A stretch of DNA of 64,000 bases from Akkermansia sp. GTDB lineage: Bacteria; Verrucomicrobiota; Verrucomicrobiia; Verrucomicrobiales; Akkermansiaceae. Shown here one piece after another: positions 26,154 to 36,500 of the stretch (the stretch's first letter is position 1; each line of letters begins with the position of its first letter). Made by a program: the position numbers and the translations under genes. The stretch lies in the NCBI GenBank assembly GCA_017398355.1, contig JAFQGD010000067.1, positions 21,185 to 85,184 of the forward strand. Reading direction: 5' to 3'. Under the pieces are notes generated by a model. It had not been told where the DNA came from. It searched no databases and saw nothing but the letters and a program-made list of their open reading frames with translations.

Positions 26154-27692
26154 TTATTTCTTCTCTTTTTCTGCAGGTGTGGCTGCCGGTTCCTCCGGCT
26201 CATCTTTCTTTTTCAAGTCGATTGTATTTTCTCCGGCATCGAGCTCTTTTTCACGCTCAATTTGCTCCAGAAGCGCATTCAGCTGCGAATCCGCGGCATT
26301 GGTAGCGCGCTCAAGTTCTGCAATTTTGCGTTCAAGCTGGCTCTTGATTTGGTTGTGAGCACGGCTGCGTTTGCGGATTTCCTGCTCCATGTCGCGGCGC
26401 TGTTCCACCAGAGGTTTTCTGAACTCTTCCGGGAGCAACTGGCGGTTCATGGAGTTAAGAGTTTTGTATGCCGGGTCATTATCCAGCATCTGTTCAGCGC
26501 CATCAAAATCGCCGGAAACCATCAAGCGGCGGGCTTGGTCCATGGCACCCCAGTACTGCTCGATGAGGGAGGGAACCGTACCCACCTGTTCGGAGAGTTT
26601 CATGCCGTCGGAGCGGCGTTTGGCATCTTTTACCTTGTTCAGGCAGTTGCGCAGCATTTGCAGGTTGCGGGAGTTGGGATTGTACCACACGCGTGCAATG
26701 TCTTCACCTTCCTTTTCCAATTGTGCTGTGAGCTTTTCATATTCATTCTCATCAGCTTCGCGCATGGCTTCTTTTTTGGCCGGTTGCAAGTTCTTGCGCT
26801 TCTTTTCTTCCTTGTCGTACATCTTGCTCCATTTCTTTTCCAAGTCATTCAGGGTCTTGACGTACCACTCGTATGCCTGTTTGTATTCCGGCATGCCTTG
26901 GTAGCGATCACGCATCAATTCAAACTTGTCCAACCCACCAATTTTGCGGGAGCCTTTGCGCTGTTTCATATCCACGAGCATGGCTTGGTGGGCTGCCTGA
27001 CCATTCTGAACATAGGCCGTGCGCTGGTCGGGTGTCACCTTGGTGAATACATAATCCGCAGAGTTGTTGATGTACTGCTCCTGCAAATTAGCTACATCCA
27101 ACGCAAGCTTATCCATTTTCTCCAAGCCGCTCTCTACGCGAGTCTTGCCACTCTTGAACGAGGCTTTCAGACCTCCGGTCGGTTTGGTCAGGCTGTTAAA
27201 CTCAGAGTCAACCTTGGCCATTTTTTCGCGTAAGCGCAGGGTGGCATCCTTCGCCTTGGCGGAGCGCTCAGCGCTTTCTGTTGCGTAAGCATCCATGACC
27301 GGTTCAGCGGCAGCTTCTGCGGCAGGTGCAGGTGTTTCTGTGTTGCCTTCAGCAGCCGGGGTTGCTGCGCCGTCAGCCGGTGGCGTGTCGGTTGCCGGGG
27401 TGGCAGGCGTTGCGGCGGGCTCTGCGGCGGGGGCTTCTGCTGGCTCCGGCTCGGGAGCCACATCGGCCGCCACGGGCTTCTTGAAGAGGATGGAAGAAGT
27501 CTTAACTTCCTTTGTCACCGTGGCTCCGCTGCGGTCTTTGCCGGTAAACTTCGTCATGGTGCTGCCACCATAAAGAATGGTGCATTGGGAGTACTTCTGG
27601 GCATTGGAAAGGGTAATGTCGTAGAGCTGTGCCCCCTGCAGGAGGGATGTGGCACAGACAGCAAGGGCCAAGGAGAAAAGAGGACGCTTCAT
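26154..27692 (-). CDS. secreted coiled-coil protein with Ala/Pro-rich linker
   Basis: 512 residues, family not recognised. A signal peptide (MKRPLFSLALAVCATSLLQGA) is followed by a small beta-rich segment (LYDITLSNAQKYSQCTILYGG) of about 50 residues. Next come about 60 residues of Ala/Pro/Glu/Thr low complexity (75-135), then an almost wholly helical region with heptad character: LRLREKMAKVDSEFNSL, and a final coiled coil of SQLERKIAELERATNAADSQ. The last residues are Lys/Glu-rich. The structure suggests a periplasmic scaffold or spacer. It is the first gene of the minus-strand run and has a good promoter (TTGCAA-17-TACGAT). Confidence 0.75.
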   Translation of the reverse strand: MKRPLFSLALAVCATSLLQGAQLYDITLSNAQKYSQCTILYGGSTMTKFTGKDRSGATVTKEVKTSSILFKKPVAADVAPEPEPAEAPAAEPAATPATPATDTPPADGAATPAAEGNTETPAPAAEAAAEPVMDAYATESAERSAKAKDATLRLREKMAKVDSEFNSLTKPTGGLKASFKSGKTRVESGLEKMDKLALDVANLQEQYINNSADYVFTKVTPDQRTAYVQNGQAAHQAMLVDMKQRKGSRKIGGLDKFELMRDRYQGMPEYKQAYEWYVKTLNDLEKKWSKMYDKEEKKRKNLQPAKKEAMREADENEYEKLTAQLEKEGEDIARVWYNPNSRNLQMLRNCLNKVKDAKRRSDGMKLSEQVGTVPSLIEQYWGAMDQARRLMVSGDFDGAEQMLDNDPAYKTLNSMNRQLLPEEFRKPLVEQRRDMEQEIRKRSRAHNQIKSQLERKIAELERATNAADSQLNALLEQIEREKELDAGENTIDLKKKDEPEEPAATPAEKEKK

Positions 27693-27718
27693 ATTGCCGG
27701 TTGAATTTGAGTTACCTC

Positions 27719-27747
27719 ATCGTATCACAAGATACCTGCCATTGCAA
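27719..27747 (-). promoter_or_regulatory. promoter of the secreted-protein/GH110/serA run
   Basis: Minus strand: TTGCAA (27747-27742), 17 bp, TACGAT (27724-27719); leader about 20 nt. No other strong promoter was noticed within the run down to serA. Confidence 0.68.
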
Positions 27748-27776
27748 ACACCAAATATGCCAGTCTTCTGAAATTA

Positions 27777-28982
27777 TCATCGTTTTTCCCCATCCTGCGC
27801 CACGCTGACAAGCCCGCTTCTATCGCACCGCCATCCAAAGTATAATCCCAGTAAGGCAAAGAGTGTGTAGCTCCCCGCTATCCAAAGGTCGGCTCGCGGG
27901 CTGTTCATCAGCAAGCTGGCTCCCCAGGCCAACACCCCCCCGGTGATAAAGCCTATGCCCTGGGCCATACCGGAAAGGGCTACTGTGCTGGCTTCATCCG
28001 CCGCATTCACGACGATGAGGGTCATCCCGATTGAGAAAATGCAGCCGATACTCAGTCCAAAACAAATGGAGAAAAGCGGCCACCACGCCAAGGGGCCTTC
28101 CAAGAGCCCCCAGCAGCTCAGGATGGAGAGCGGCACCACCACCAGCAAAAGCCGGGTGCGACTACCCAAGGCGCTGCACATGGCAGCCGTGAGCAGCGCA
28201 CTCGGTATTTGGCATGCCGTGGCAATGGCCAGCACCAGCCCGGCTTCCACCATCGGGAGGCCTCTTTGCCGCATGAGGGTGGCCATCCACACAATCAATA
28301 GCCAAGCTCCCGCCACGCGGAATAGGTAGAAGAGGGATACATCCCACGCTTTCCTTTGCCGGAGCAGGGGCCATAGGGGGCTACGTAGGGTATGTTGTTT
28401 TATCTCCGGCGGGTGCTTGCTGATAATGAGTTCCAGCCATAGGATGACTGCCACCAATAGCGGAATGGCCCAAAATAGCAACCCCATTTGCCAGCCACCC
28501 AGTGCCAGCGCTATGGGGTCTGCCGCTCCCGACCCCACCGCCGTGCCTAAGCTCACACAGGCGGTGTATGCCCCCATTAAGACCGGAATCTCCCCGGGAA
28601 AAACCTGCTTCACTATTCCCAAAATCACCGACCCTGTGATGCCTAGCCCCAACCCAATAGCCACTGTGCCACCATACAACCCGGGAATACCGCCGTAGCT
28701 GCGCCATACGACCCCGCCTATGGCAAAGAGTAAGGCGTACACGATGAGCACCCGTGGCCGCACGATTCCTGCCAGCCGCGCGCCCAAGGGTGCGGCAATG
28801 CCCAAGCTCATGATAGGGAGCAACCCAAAAAGCCCGCTTCCCGCTACGCTCAGACCTAAATCGCGCATCAGAAAGACCAGCAGCGGGTCTGCCGCCGAAA
28901 ACGACATGCGCAAATTGAAACTCACCAGCAAAAAGATGATGATAAAATGCACCCGGTAATTGTGCCATTTGCCTTCATTCAT
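27777..28982 (-). CDS. MFS transporter, CynX/NimT-like
   Basis: 401 residues with twelve hydrophobic segments and the usual long polar loop after helix 6 (IISKHPPEIKQHTLRSPL). RMSFSAADPLLVFLMRDLGLS in helix 1 and GLLPIMSLGIAAPLGARLAG in helix 2 are typical of the CynX/NimT group, which includes cyanate and 2-nitroimidazole transporters. The true substrate is unknown. A weak TTGATT-17-TACAAT promoter lies upstream with its -10 box 10 bp from the ATG. The gene is isolated: the gap before the next minus-strand gene to the left (27693-27776) holds that gene's promoter. Confidence 0.85.
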   Translation of the reverse strand: MNEGKWHNYRVHFIIIFLLVSFNLRMSFSAADPLLVFLMRDLGLSVAGSGLFGLLPIMSLGIAAPLGARLAGIVRPRVLIVYALLFAIGGVVWRSYGGIPGLYGGTVAIGLGLGITGSVILGIVKQVFPGEIPVLMGAYTACVSLGTAVGSGAADPIALALGGWQMGLLFWAIPLLVAVILWLELIISKHPPEIKQHTLRSPLWPLLRQRKAWDVSLFYLFRVAGAWLLIVWMATLMRQRGLPMVEAGLVLAIATACQIPSALLTAAMCSALGSRTRLLLVVVPLSILSCWGLLEGPLAWWPLFSICFGLSIGCIFSIGMTLIVVNAADEASTVALSGMAQGIGFITGGVLAWGASLLMNSPRADLWIAGSYTLFALLGLYFGWRCDRSGLVSVAQDGEKR

Positions 28983-29044
28983 TGTACGGGGGATTGTATA
29001 CGCTCATTCCCGTGCAATCAATCTATCATGCTAGCTGTTATGTA

Positions 29045-29077
29045 AAAGAACCCCGGTGCCATTGATGGGCGCCGGGG
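29045..29077 (-). terminator. rho-independent terminator
   Basis: 10 bp stem with one G-U pair (CCCCGGTGCC 29051-29060 / GGCGCCGGGG 29068-29077). On the minus strand it is followed by TTCTTTTAC. It ends the AT-rich two-gene unit. Confidence 0.8.
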
Positions 29078-29104
29078 TGGGTGGAAGCCTGTCAGGGGAT
29101 TTCC

Positions 29105-30364
29105 TTAATCCAACTGTACTTTGATGTGTTTGTACTGGGGTATCCCATCCGGCTTGGTGCTATCTATGATGCTTTGTATGAGCTGGTTCATCTCCGCTTC
29201 ATACAGCTTCTTTGCGTACAGTTTGAAGATATCGCCTTGTTTATCTGCTTGCTCTCTTGCGACCTTTTCAAGCTTGAGCAGCAATTTATCTCGGCCTTCC
29301 TCTTCGAAACCGTCTGAATAGTTGGGCGTTCTAATCGGTTCACAAGATAGCATAACTGCCTTAATACCATTAATTTTCAGTTTTCCTCCCGGTGTCGTTT
29401 CTATCTTTTGAGCCCAGTCCAGCGGAAGTTCTACGCCATACTTAACTCGGAATGGACGGTCGATCGTTATTTCTCCTTTGAAGGGAGAATTTTTTCGTTC
29501 AAACTCTTTTTCGCGCATCCACACATGGAATACTGTTTCCACCGTGGCATGTTGTGAAATTTGGGTTGGGTCTGAATAATTTGTCACTATGTTTGACTTG
29601 ATATTTTCGGGTAGATTCTCATTCCACTCCTTTGTTTTCTTTTCTTTATCTTCGAAAGCTGTAATTTGTTTTCTATATTTGTGAATTTCCTCCTCTTTAT
29701 TCTTGATTTCCTGATTCTTCTTTTGAATTTCTTCTTCTTTGCCCTTTAATTCATTACCAATCTTGGTCAATTCTGCTTTCCCCAGTTCGACTTTCTTTGT
29801 GAGTTCTTCTGCCTTCTTCTGGGCTGCAGCCTTATCAAGTTTGTACTGCTCTTCTGCCTTCAGTGCTTTCGTATGCAGATTGTTTTTCTCTTCTTCTAAT
29901 CTATTAATAGTTTCCTTATTCTTTGCAATTGTCGCCTGATCGCCGGCTTTATTGTTATTCAGCTCAGCAATTTTCTCGTCTTTAGCCTTTATTTCCGCAT
30001 CAATGGTCGCCAATGTTTTTTGATGTTCTGCCTCTGCCTTTTTTTGGCTGTCTTGTAGCGACTTGTATTGTTCAAGCGTGTTATTAAGATCGTTTGTTTT
30101 ATTGTTTACATCCTCTTTAAGCTTTGATATTTCGTTTGCAAGGCTTGTTTTTTCTCCTTCAAGCTGTACAATTAAAGCTTGGCGTTCATTGGCTACTTTT
30201 TCAGTTTCCGTTTTTGCCGTCTCTATTTGAATGATGTTTTTTTCTTTCTCATCAATGAGTTTTTTTAATTTATCAATTTCGTTGGATTGGTCGCAACCGT
30301 TAAGAGCTACGGGAGCTATGGCTGCTACACCCAGAAATAATGTAATAAGTAGTGCTTGTTTCAT
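29105..30364 (-). CDS. coiled-coil lipoprotein with a C-terminal DUF4230-like domain
   Basis: 419 residues. The lipobox ALNGC|D near residue 24 follows a hydrophobic signal. Residues 30-240 are an unbroken Lys/Glu-rich coiled coil. The last 170 residues are globular and share the block FRVKYGVELPLDWAQKI with the neighbouring gene (FRVKYGVDIAHLSIENN), as well as VMLSCEPI versus VISVEAIG. This resembles the DUF4230 fold as I know it (a beta sandwich with a short I-x-V-x-G-I-D-L motif), but that is a tentative match. Base composition is clearly more A+T-rich than the flanks, hinting at transfer. It starts 15 bp after the upstream gene; a terminator follows. Confidence 0.75.
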   Translation of the reverse strand: MKQALLITLFLGVAAIAPVALNGCDQSNEIDKLKKLIDEKEKNIIQIETAKTETEKVANERQALIVQLEGEKTSLANEISKLKEDVNNKTNDLNNTLEQYKSLQDSQKKAEAEHQKTLATIDAEIKAKDEKIAELNNNKAGDQATIAKNKETINRLEEEKNNLHTKALKAEEQYKLDKAAAQKKAEELTKKVELGKAELTKIGNELKGKEEEIQKKNQEIKNKEEEIHKYRKQITAFEDKEKKTKEWNENLPENIKSNIVTNYSDPTQISQHATVETVFHVWMREKEFERKNSPFKGEITIDRPFRVKYGVELPLDWAQKIETTPGGKLKINGIKAVMLSCEPIRTPNYSDGFEEEGRDKLLLKLEKVAREQADKQGDIFKLYAKKLYEAEMNQLIQSIIDSTKPDGIPQYKHIKVQLD

Positions 30365-30379
30365 ATGATGATGCTGATG

Positions 30380-31288
30380 TTAGTGTTGGGGGGAAGGAGC
30401 GGGAGATTTTTGAATTTCAAGTAGTTTGTGATTAAATATTTTTTCAAAGTTTTCCAGAGCAAGATCTTTATAGAACTCATTGGTTTCCGCATTCTTTCTG
30501 GCTTCTTCCTCAAGGTCATCATTTAATTGCTGTACATATTCCGCCTTTACCACGTTGATGAAGGTATCGTCTATTTTTATTGTGGATTTGCCAATTGCTT
30601 CCACAGAAATGACGCAGCCCTCGAGGTTGCGCAGAATCCACTTTCCATCTGTTTGGAGGAAATTATTCTCGATGGAGAGATGGGCGATGTCTACACCATA
30701 CTTGACGCGGAAACTCTGTGAGATTTCAATGCGCCTATCCGGTAAAATCATGTTGTCTTCTGTATATTTTACGCTACAGGGGAGTGTTTGTTGTAATGTC
30801 ACGAATTGGCATATATGTTTCTGTTCTCCGTCGACGATGATTGTCTCTACTTTGGCTGTGCTCTTAAAGCTATTTATCGCTTCTTTAATGATATCTCTTG
30901 CCTCTTTGACGCCTGTATTGACTAGACCAATAGGTTTATCTATAAACCCATCCTTGATTTTGTCTAAGACATACCAAGAGGCAAATGCGCCCATGGCCAT
31001 AATGATTAAAAAGAAAATTTTCCAGTCAATCTTGATACAGATTTGATTCTTGTTGTCAGCGGGAGACGGATGTTCGGTAGGCTCGTTATTGTTCATTGGG
31101 GTGGAGTTGTTGTTCATTGGGGTGGATAGAATGATATATGTTTGCTCCGATTGTATAAATAAACTCAAAGAAGTCAAGAAAAGAATTATAAAAGTAGCAA
31201 AAAACACATGTGCTCCAAAGATTTTGTAAGGCATAGAAAAATCAACAACATTTTTTAAAGGCGCTCTCTCATTTCGATAAATTGCCAT
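30380..31288 (-). CDS. two-span membrane protein with a C-terminal DUF4230-like domain
   Basis: 302 residues. Hydrophobic segments lie at about residues 27-47 (HVFFATFIILFLTSLSLFI) and 92-110 (IFFLIIMAMGAFASWYVL). Between them is a polar stretch with the tandem MNNNSTPMNNNEPTE. The outer domain (about 125-290) shares FRVKYGVD and the following strand order with the adjacent lipoprotein, so the two are fused or duplicated relatives and probably work together. No catalytic motif is seen. The high A+T content matches its partner and contrasts with murA and the MFS gene on either side. Function unknown; DUF4230-like is a guess to be tested. Confidence 0.72.
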   Translation of the reverse strand: MAIYRNERAPLKNVVDFSMPYKIFGAHVFFATFIILFLTSLSLFIQSEQTYIILSTPMNNNSTPMNNNEPTEHPSPADNKNQICIKIDWKIFFLIIMAMGAFASWYVLDKIKDGFIDKPIGLVNTGVKEARDIIKEAINSFKSTAKVETIIVDGEQKHICQFVTLQQTLPCSVKYTEDNMILPDRRIEISQSFRVKYGVDIAHLSIENNFLQTDGKWILRNLEGCVISVEAIGKSTIKIDDTFINVVKAEYVQQLNDDLEEEARKNAETNEFYKDLALENFEKIFNHKLLEIQKSPAPSPQH

Positions 31289-31399
31289 TTATCGGGCTCT
31301 TTGCTCAAACATAGGGATACATGTGCAAAACAGCTCCTTTAGAGGGAGGTCTACCGTCCTGGTATGAGAGACTGGTGCCGGTCGGGGCGGACGTCTCCT

Positions 31400-31990
31400 C
31401 TAGGGGCGAGCAAATTGTTGCCGCAAGAAGAGAATAAGCTGTTCCGTTTCCTCGCCCGGGGGGATGCCGGGCGGGAGCATGGTGGCATTCCATTCCTTGC
31501 CGCGCACGGTGATGGGACCTTGCAGCCCCCGGTGCAGGATTTCCTGCAATCGGGAGGGGGTCGCGGTAAGCCATTCGGAGCCCCGCAGGGGTGGGTAGCG
31601 GTCATCCTGTCCCTCGCCGTGGGTGCCGTGGCATGCCGCGCATTTGGCAAGATAGAGCGCTTGCGCAGCATCTGTTTGGTGATTGAGCGCAAGCGCCTGT
31701 TGCTGGCGGGGCAAAGCAAACTCAACAATGCGGGCTGCGGCATCCGCAGAAATGGCGCTGTGAGCGTTTTGTATAGCCTCGGTCAATAGGGGGCGCAGCG
31801 GAGTGCCGGGGCTATGCTGCTCTGCAATACCGGGCAGGGGGGTATCAAAAAGCCCGGGGTGGCAGAGCAGGCAGCCATGTGTGCGCACGCTTTGCTCTCC
31901 GGCGGTGTTGGAAGATTCTATATAAAAAATCACCGCCAGTAAACCGATGAAAACGGCTATACCGGCGGTGAGTTTTAATCCTAGCCTCAT
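31400..31990 (-). CDS. membrane-anchored diheme cytochrome c
   Basis: 196 residues. An N-terminal helix (LKLTAGIAVFIGLLAVIFYI) anchors it. CLLCH near residue 40 and CAACHGTHGEGQ near residue 118 are two CXXCH haem c sites. MLPPGIPPGEE supplies a likely axial Met for the second haem. The second half is a classic small cytochrome c domain with LRGSEWLTATP. The protein would carry electrons in the periplasm. No oxidase or reductase gene is beside it. It starts 21 bp after the murA stop and may be co-transcribed. The 110 bp between it and the next gene (31289-31399) shows no convincing terminator. Confidence 0.85.
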   Translation of the reverse strand: MRLGLKLTAGIAVFIGLLAVIFYIESSNTAGEQSVRTHGCLLCHPGLFDTPLPGIAEQHSPGTPLRPLLTEAIQNAHSAISADAAARIVEFALPRQQQALALNHQTDAAQALYLAKCAACHGTHGEGQDDRYPPLRGSEWLTATPSRLQEILHRGLQGPITVRGKEWNATMLPPGIPPGEETEQLILFLRQQFARP

Positions 31991-32011
31991 GAAAGGCGGG
32001 GTAAAGGGGAA

Positions 32012-33307
32012 TTATGGTTCAATGATGCCACCTTCCAAATCGCGTACGCGCTGCACCTTGGCCCCCAGACAGAGGAGCTTTTCATCCAGCATTTCGTAGC
32101 CACGGTCAATGTGGTACAGACGGTGAATTTCCGTGGTGCCTTCGGCTGCCAGAGCAGCCAGCACAAGGGCGGCAGAAGCGCGCAAATCGCTGGCCATGAC
32201 CGGGGCGCCGGAGAGGCCTTCCACACCGGTGATGATAGCCGTGCCGGCATCCACCTTGATATTGGCACCCATGCGCTTGAGCTCCGAGCAGTGCATGAAG
32301 CGCTGCGGGAAGATGGTGTCCTTGACCACGCTGATGCCCGGGGTAACGGCAAAGAGTGCCGTCATCTGGGCCTGCATATCGGTAGGATAGCCGGGGTAGG
32401 GGTTGGTGAGAATCTTACCGCTGCGGGGTGTTTTGCCCGGTTCCACATAGACCGAGGTGCCATCTTCATTGAATTGCACGGTGTGACCACATTCGACCAG
32501 CAAATCTGCCATGGTGCGGATGTGGTCGCGGCATACGCGGTTGATGGTGAGACCATCGCTCACCATGGCAGCAGCCACCATGAATGTGCCGGCCTCGATG
32601 CGATCCGGGATGACGGTGTGGTCGCAACCATGCAGCTTTTCCACGCCGTGAATGGTGATGGTGCGGGAGCCAGCCCCTTCAATACGGGCGCCCATCTTGT
32701 TGAGGAAGTTTGCCAAATCCACCACTTCCGGTTCGCGGGCAGCGGATTCGATGACGGTGGTACCCTTCGCCAGTACTGCCGCCATCATCAAGTTATCTGT
32801 ACCCAGCACCGTGGGTCCGTTGTCGCCCCGCATATCTACCGTGGTGCCGATGAGCCCATCCGGCGCTTCGATGACCATGTTGCCACTCTTAACGCGCACT
32901 TTTGCCCCCAAGGCTTTGATGGCGCGCAGGTGCAAATCTACGGGGCGGTCCCCAATCACACAACCACCGGGCAGGGGGAGGGTGCAGCGGTGCATGCGTG
33001 CCATCATGGGACCCAGCAGGCAGATGGAGGCGCGCATCTTGCGCACTTGTTCGTATGATGCGCTGGAACTGATACCCTCCGGCGATTCAATGCGCACGGT
33101 GCCACTGGAGCGTTCAACAGATGCACCCAACTGGCTCAGAATCTGGAGCATGTAGTTGGTGTCGGATACGTCCGGAACTCGGGAAATTCGCACAGGTTCA
33201 TCTGTGAGCAGAGCCGCTGCGAGAATGGGAAGAGAGGCATTTTTGGAACCACTGATATTGACGGAGCCTGAGAGCTTATACCCGCCTTCGACGATGAGCT
33301 TGTCCAT
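32012..33307 (-). CDS. murA: UDP-N-acetylglucosamine 1-carboxyvinyltransferase
   Basis: First committed step of peptidoglycan synthesis: transfers enolpyruvate from PEP to UDP-GlcNAc. 431 residues, starting [24 protein letters not shown] with the substrate-binding KN pair. The catalytic loop [13 protein letters not shown] near residue 115 keeps the Cys that fosfomycin alkylates, so the protein should be fosfomycin-sensitive, unlike the Asp variants of Chlamydia (a fellow PVC bacterium) and Mycobacterium. The rest of the inside-out alpha/beta barrel is complete. The promoter (TTGCAT-16-TAGAAT) leaves a leader of about 35 nt, and the divergent secA promoter is in the same 260 bp gap. Confidence 0.95.
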   Translation of the reverse strand: MDKLIVEGGYKLSGSVNISGSKNASLPILAAALLTDEPVRISRVPDVSDTNYMLQILSQLGASVERSSGTVRIESPEGISSSASYEQVRKMRASICLLGPMMARMHRCTLPLPGGCVIGDRPVDLHLRAIKALGAKVRVKSGNMVIEAPDGLIGTTVDMRGDNGPTVLGTDNLMMAAVLAKGTTVIESAAREPEVVDLANFLNKMGARIEGAGSRTITIHGVEKLHGCDHTVIPDRIEAGTFMVAAAMVSDGLTINRVCRDHIRTMADLLVECGHTVQFNEDGTSVYVEPGKTPRSGKILTNPYPGYPTDMQAQMTALFAVTPGISVVKDTIFPQRFMHCSELKRMGANIKVDAGTAIITGVEGLSGAPVMASDLRASAALVLAALAAEGTTEIHRLYHIDRGYEMLDEKLLCLGAKVQRVRDLEGGIIEP

Positions 33308-33349
33308 GGTTTTAATAGAAAAAAGAGGATGTTTGGTAGAACTACGGGG

Positions 33350-33377
33350 ATTCTACCACATCGCATGTCAAATGCAA
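33350..33377 (-). promoter_or_regulatory. promoter of murA
   Basis: Minus strand: TTGCAT (33377-33372), 16 bp, TAGAAT (33355-33350). Confidence 0.6.
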
Positions 33378-33479
33378 GATTAAAAGGCTCTCATCGCATA
33401 AAAGCTCAAATCTTCTTGTCTTGGGAGGGGAAGCTGTGTCATCATGTCAGTGAAAGCCCGTGCGCGAGGTACATTTGGC

Positions 33480-33508
33480 TTGCTAATGACTTGTGCAGAT
33501 GGTAGAAT
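33480..33508 (+). promoter_or_regulatory. promoter of secA
   Basis: TTGCTA (33480-33485), 17 bp, TAGAAT (33503-33508). The leader to the ATG at 33568 is about 53 nt and contains a short GC-rich inverted repeat (GCGCTGCGGGCGC). Confidence 0.55.
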
Positions 33509-33567
33509 GGCGAACCGCGCTGCGGGCGCGGGTGTGCTGAACTGTCATTTTTTATAGCAACTGCATC

Positions 33568-36500
33568 ATGATCAAGTGGATACTCAATAAAATCGTCGGG
33601 TCAAAGAACCAACGTGAGGTGAAGAAACTCAAGCCCGTCGTTAAGAAAATTCTTGATATTGAGGAGTCCTGGAAAGATAAGGACCAGGAATTTCTGAAAG
33701 AGAAAACACGCGAGTGGCAGGCTTACCTGCACCGTTTTACCCCGCTTGAATTGCCGACTCGTGGCGTTATCCTTACCGCCGGGGAGGAGGACTTGGCCAA
33801 GTATGCAGGGGTGCTCAATGAGCGTTTTGCCCAGCTGAAAGATCTTTTTCCCCGTTTGCCCCAAGTAGAGCCCAATGCGGAATCCATTGAGGCCGGCAAG
33901 AAAGCATTTGCGGAGATTGAGCCCAAGTTCGACAAAATGCGCGCGAAGTATCTGGAGCACATTTTGCCGGAGGCTTTTGCCGTGGTGAAGCGCGCGGCGC
34001 GTCTCATGTGCGGCAGCGAAATTGATGTATGCGGCACCCCGGTGAAGTGGGATATGGTACACTTTGATGTGCAGTTGCTGGGTGGTATTGCGCTGCACCG
34101 CGGTTTCATTGCAGAGATGGCCACGGGTGAGGGTAAAACCTTGGTGGCAACACTTCCTGTCTACCTGAATGCGTTGACGGGATTGGGGGTACATGTGGTG
34201 ACAGTTAACGACTATTTGGCACGCCGCGACTCCATGTGGATGGGGGCTCTCTTCGGTTTCCTGGGGCTGACAGTGGGCTGCATTCAGAGCATGATGCCCA
34301 ATGACTCCCGCCGCGAGCAATACTCCCGCGATATCACCTATGGAACAAATGCAGAGTTCGGTTTCGACTACCTGCGAGACAACGGCATGGCCGGTACTCG
34401 CGAGGCCCAGGTGCAGCGTGGCCACTACTTTGCCATTATTGACGAGGTAGACTCCATTTTGATTGATGAGGCGCGCACCCCGCTTATCATCTCCGGCCCA
34501 GCCGTGGTGGAGAGAGAGCAGAAGTACGATGAACTCAAGCCTCTCATCGAAAAGGTGGTCAAGAAACAGGCCGCCTTGTGCGATGAACTCATGCAGAAGG
34601 TGAAAGAGTACGCTGCTGCGGGGGATATTTCTGCCGCAGGGCGCTGCTTGTACAAGGTGAAGCTTGGCATGCCCCGCAACCAGGCGTACATGCTTTCTCA
34701 GCAAGACCCTGAATTCCGCCGCATGGTGGAAAAGTATGAGCTCTTCCTCTATCAGGATCCGCGCAAGCTGGAGCTCTTCAAGCTAAAGGAAGAATTGTAT
34801 TTTAGCCTGGATGAAAAGACCCACGATGCCGACCTCATGGAGAAGGGTCGCGAGCTCATCAGCCCCGGGCATCCGGAAGACTTCGTGCTGCCGGATATCG
34901 GCACCGAGTTCGTCAACATCGACGAAGACGAAACGCTGACCGAACGCGAACGCGAAGCCCGCAAGACCACGCTCATGCGCAAGCTCGATGAAACAGGTGC
35001 CCGCCTGCACACGACAAGCCAGTTGCTCAAGGCCTACACCATCTACGAACGCGATAAAGAATATGTGGTGAAGGATAACAAGGTCGTTATCATTGACCAG
35101 AACACCGGCCGTGAAATGCCGGGTCGCCGCTGGAGTGATGGCTTGCACCAGGCTGTAGAAGCCAAGGAAGGTGTGGAGATTGAGGCAGAAAACAAGACCT
35201 ATGCCACCATCACCATTCAGAACTATTTCCGCTTGTATTCCCGCTTGGCCGGTATGACCGGTACGGCAGAAACGGAAGCTGCTGAGTTCCACGATATTTA
35301 TCGTTTGGATGTGCTGCCCATCCCCACGAACAAGCCCTGCATTCGTGAGGATGCCAATGACCTCATTTTCAAGAGCGCTCGCGAGAAGTACAACGCCGTG
35401 ACGCTCAAGATTAAAGAACTGCACCAGAAGGGGCAGCCCGTGTTGGTGGGTACTGCTAGTGTGAGCGCTTCCGAGCGCCTTTCCAACATGCTGCGCCGCG
35501 CTGGTATCCCCCATGAGGTACTCAATGCCAAGAACCACCAGCGCGAAGCTGAAATCATTGCTCGCGCAGGGCAGCGTGGTGCCGTGACCGTTTCCACCAA
35601 CATGGCCGGTCGTGGTACTGATATCAAGCTGGGTGCCGGGGTGGCAGATTTGGGTGGCCTTTTCGTCTTGGGGACAGAGCGCTATGAATCCCGCCGTATT
35701 GATCGCCAGCTCCGTGGGCGATGCTCTCGCCAAGGCGACCCGGGTGCCTCCCAGTTCTTCCTTTCCTTTGAGGATGACCTGATGCGCAACTTCGGTGGTA
35801 GCGAGCGCATGACCAAGATGATGGATCGCTTCGGTATGGCTGAAGGTGAGGCCGTGGAAAATCGCCTCATGAACAAGATTATCGAGGGTGCGCAAAAGCG
35901 AGTGGAGCAGCGCAATTACATGTGGCGTAAGCACGTTCTGGACTACGATGACGTGATGAACCAGCAGCGAACCATCGTATACGGTATGCGCAATGAGGCT
36001 CTGCTGTGCGAAGAACCTCGCCAGATGCTCTACGATGTGTTGGATGAAGGTGCCCGCTTTAAGTGCGATCTCTACCTCAACGAGGACAATACCGGTTCCA
36101 TTCACCGTTCTGACCTCTTGCAGTGGGTCAATTCCACTTTCCCCATGGGCTGGGGCGAAAAGGATGTGGATTTTGACAACATGACACCCGATGGTGTGGC
36201 GGAGAAGATTATCGCCCGCGTGCGCGAGATGTATGAGAAGAAGGTAGAGGGCGAGCGCGCCGATCGTGTTGACCAAATGGAGCGTTCTATCATGCTGCAA
36301 TCCATCGACAAGCTTTGGCAGCAGCATATTACTGATATGGATGCCCTGCGTGAGGGCGTGCGCCTGCGCGCCCAAGGCCAGCGCGACCCGCTCGTGGAAT
36401 ACAAGCGAGAGGCTTATGCTCTCTTTGAATCCCTCATGCATAATATCCAGTTGGAGATGCTCAGTGGCCTCTTCCGCAGCACTACCAGCTTGGATGCGTT

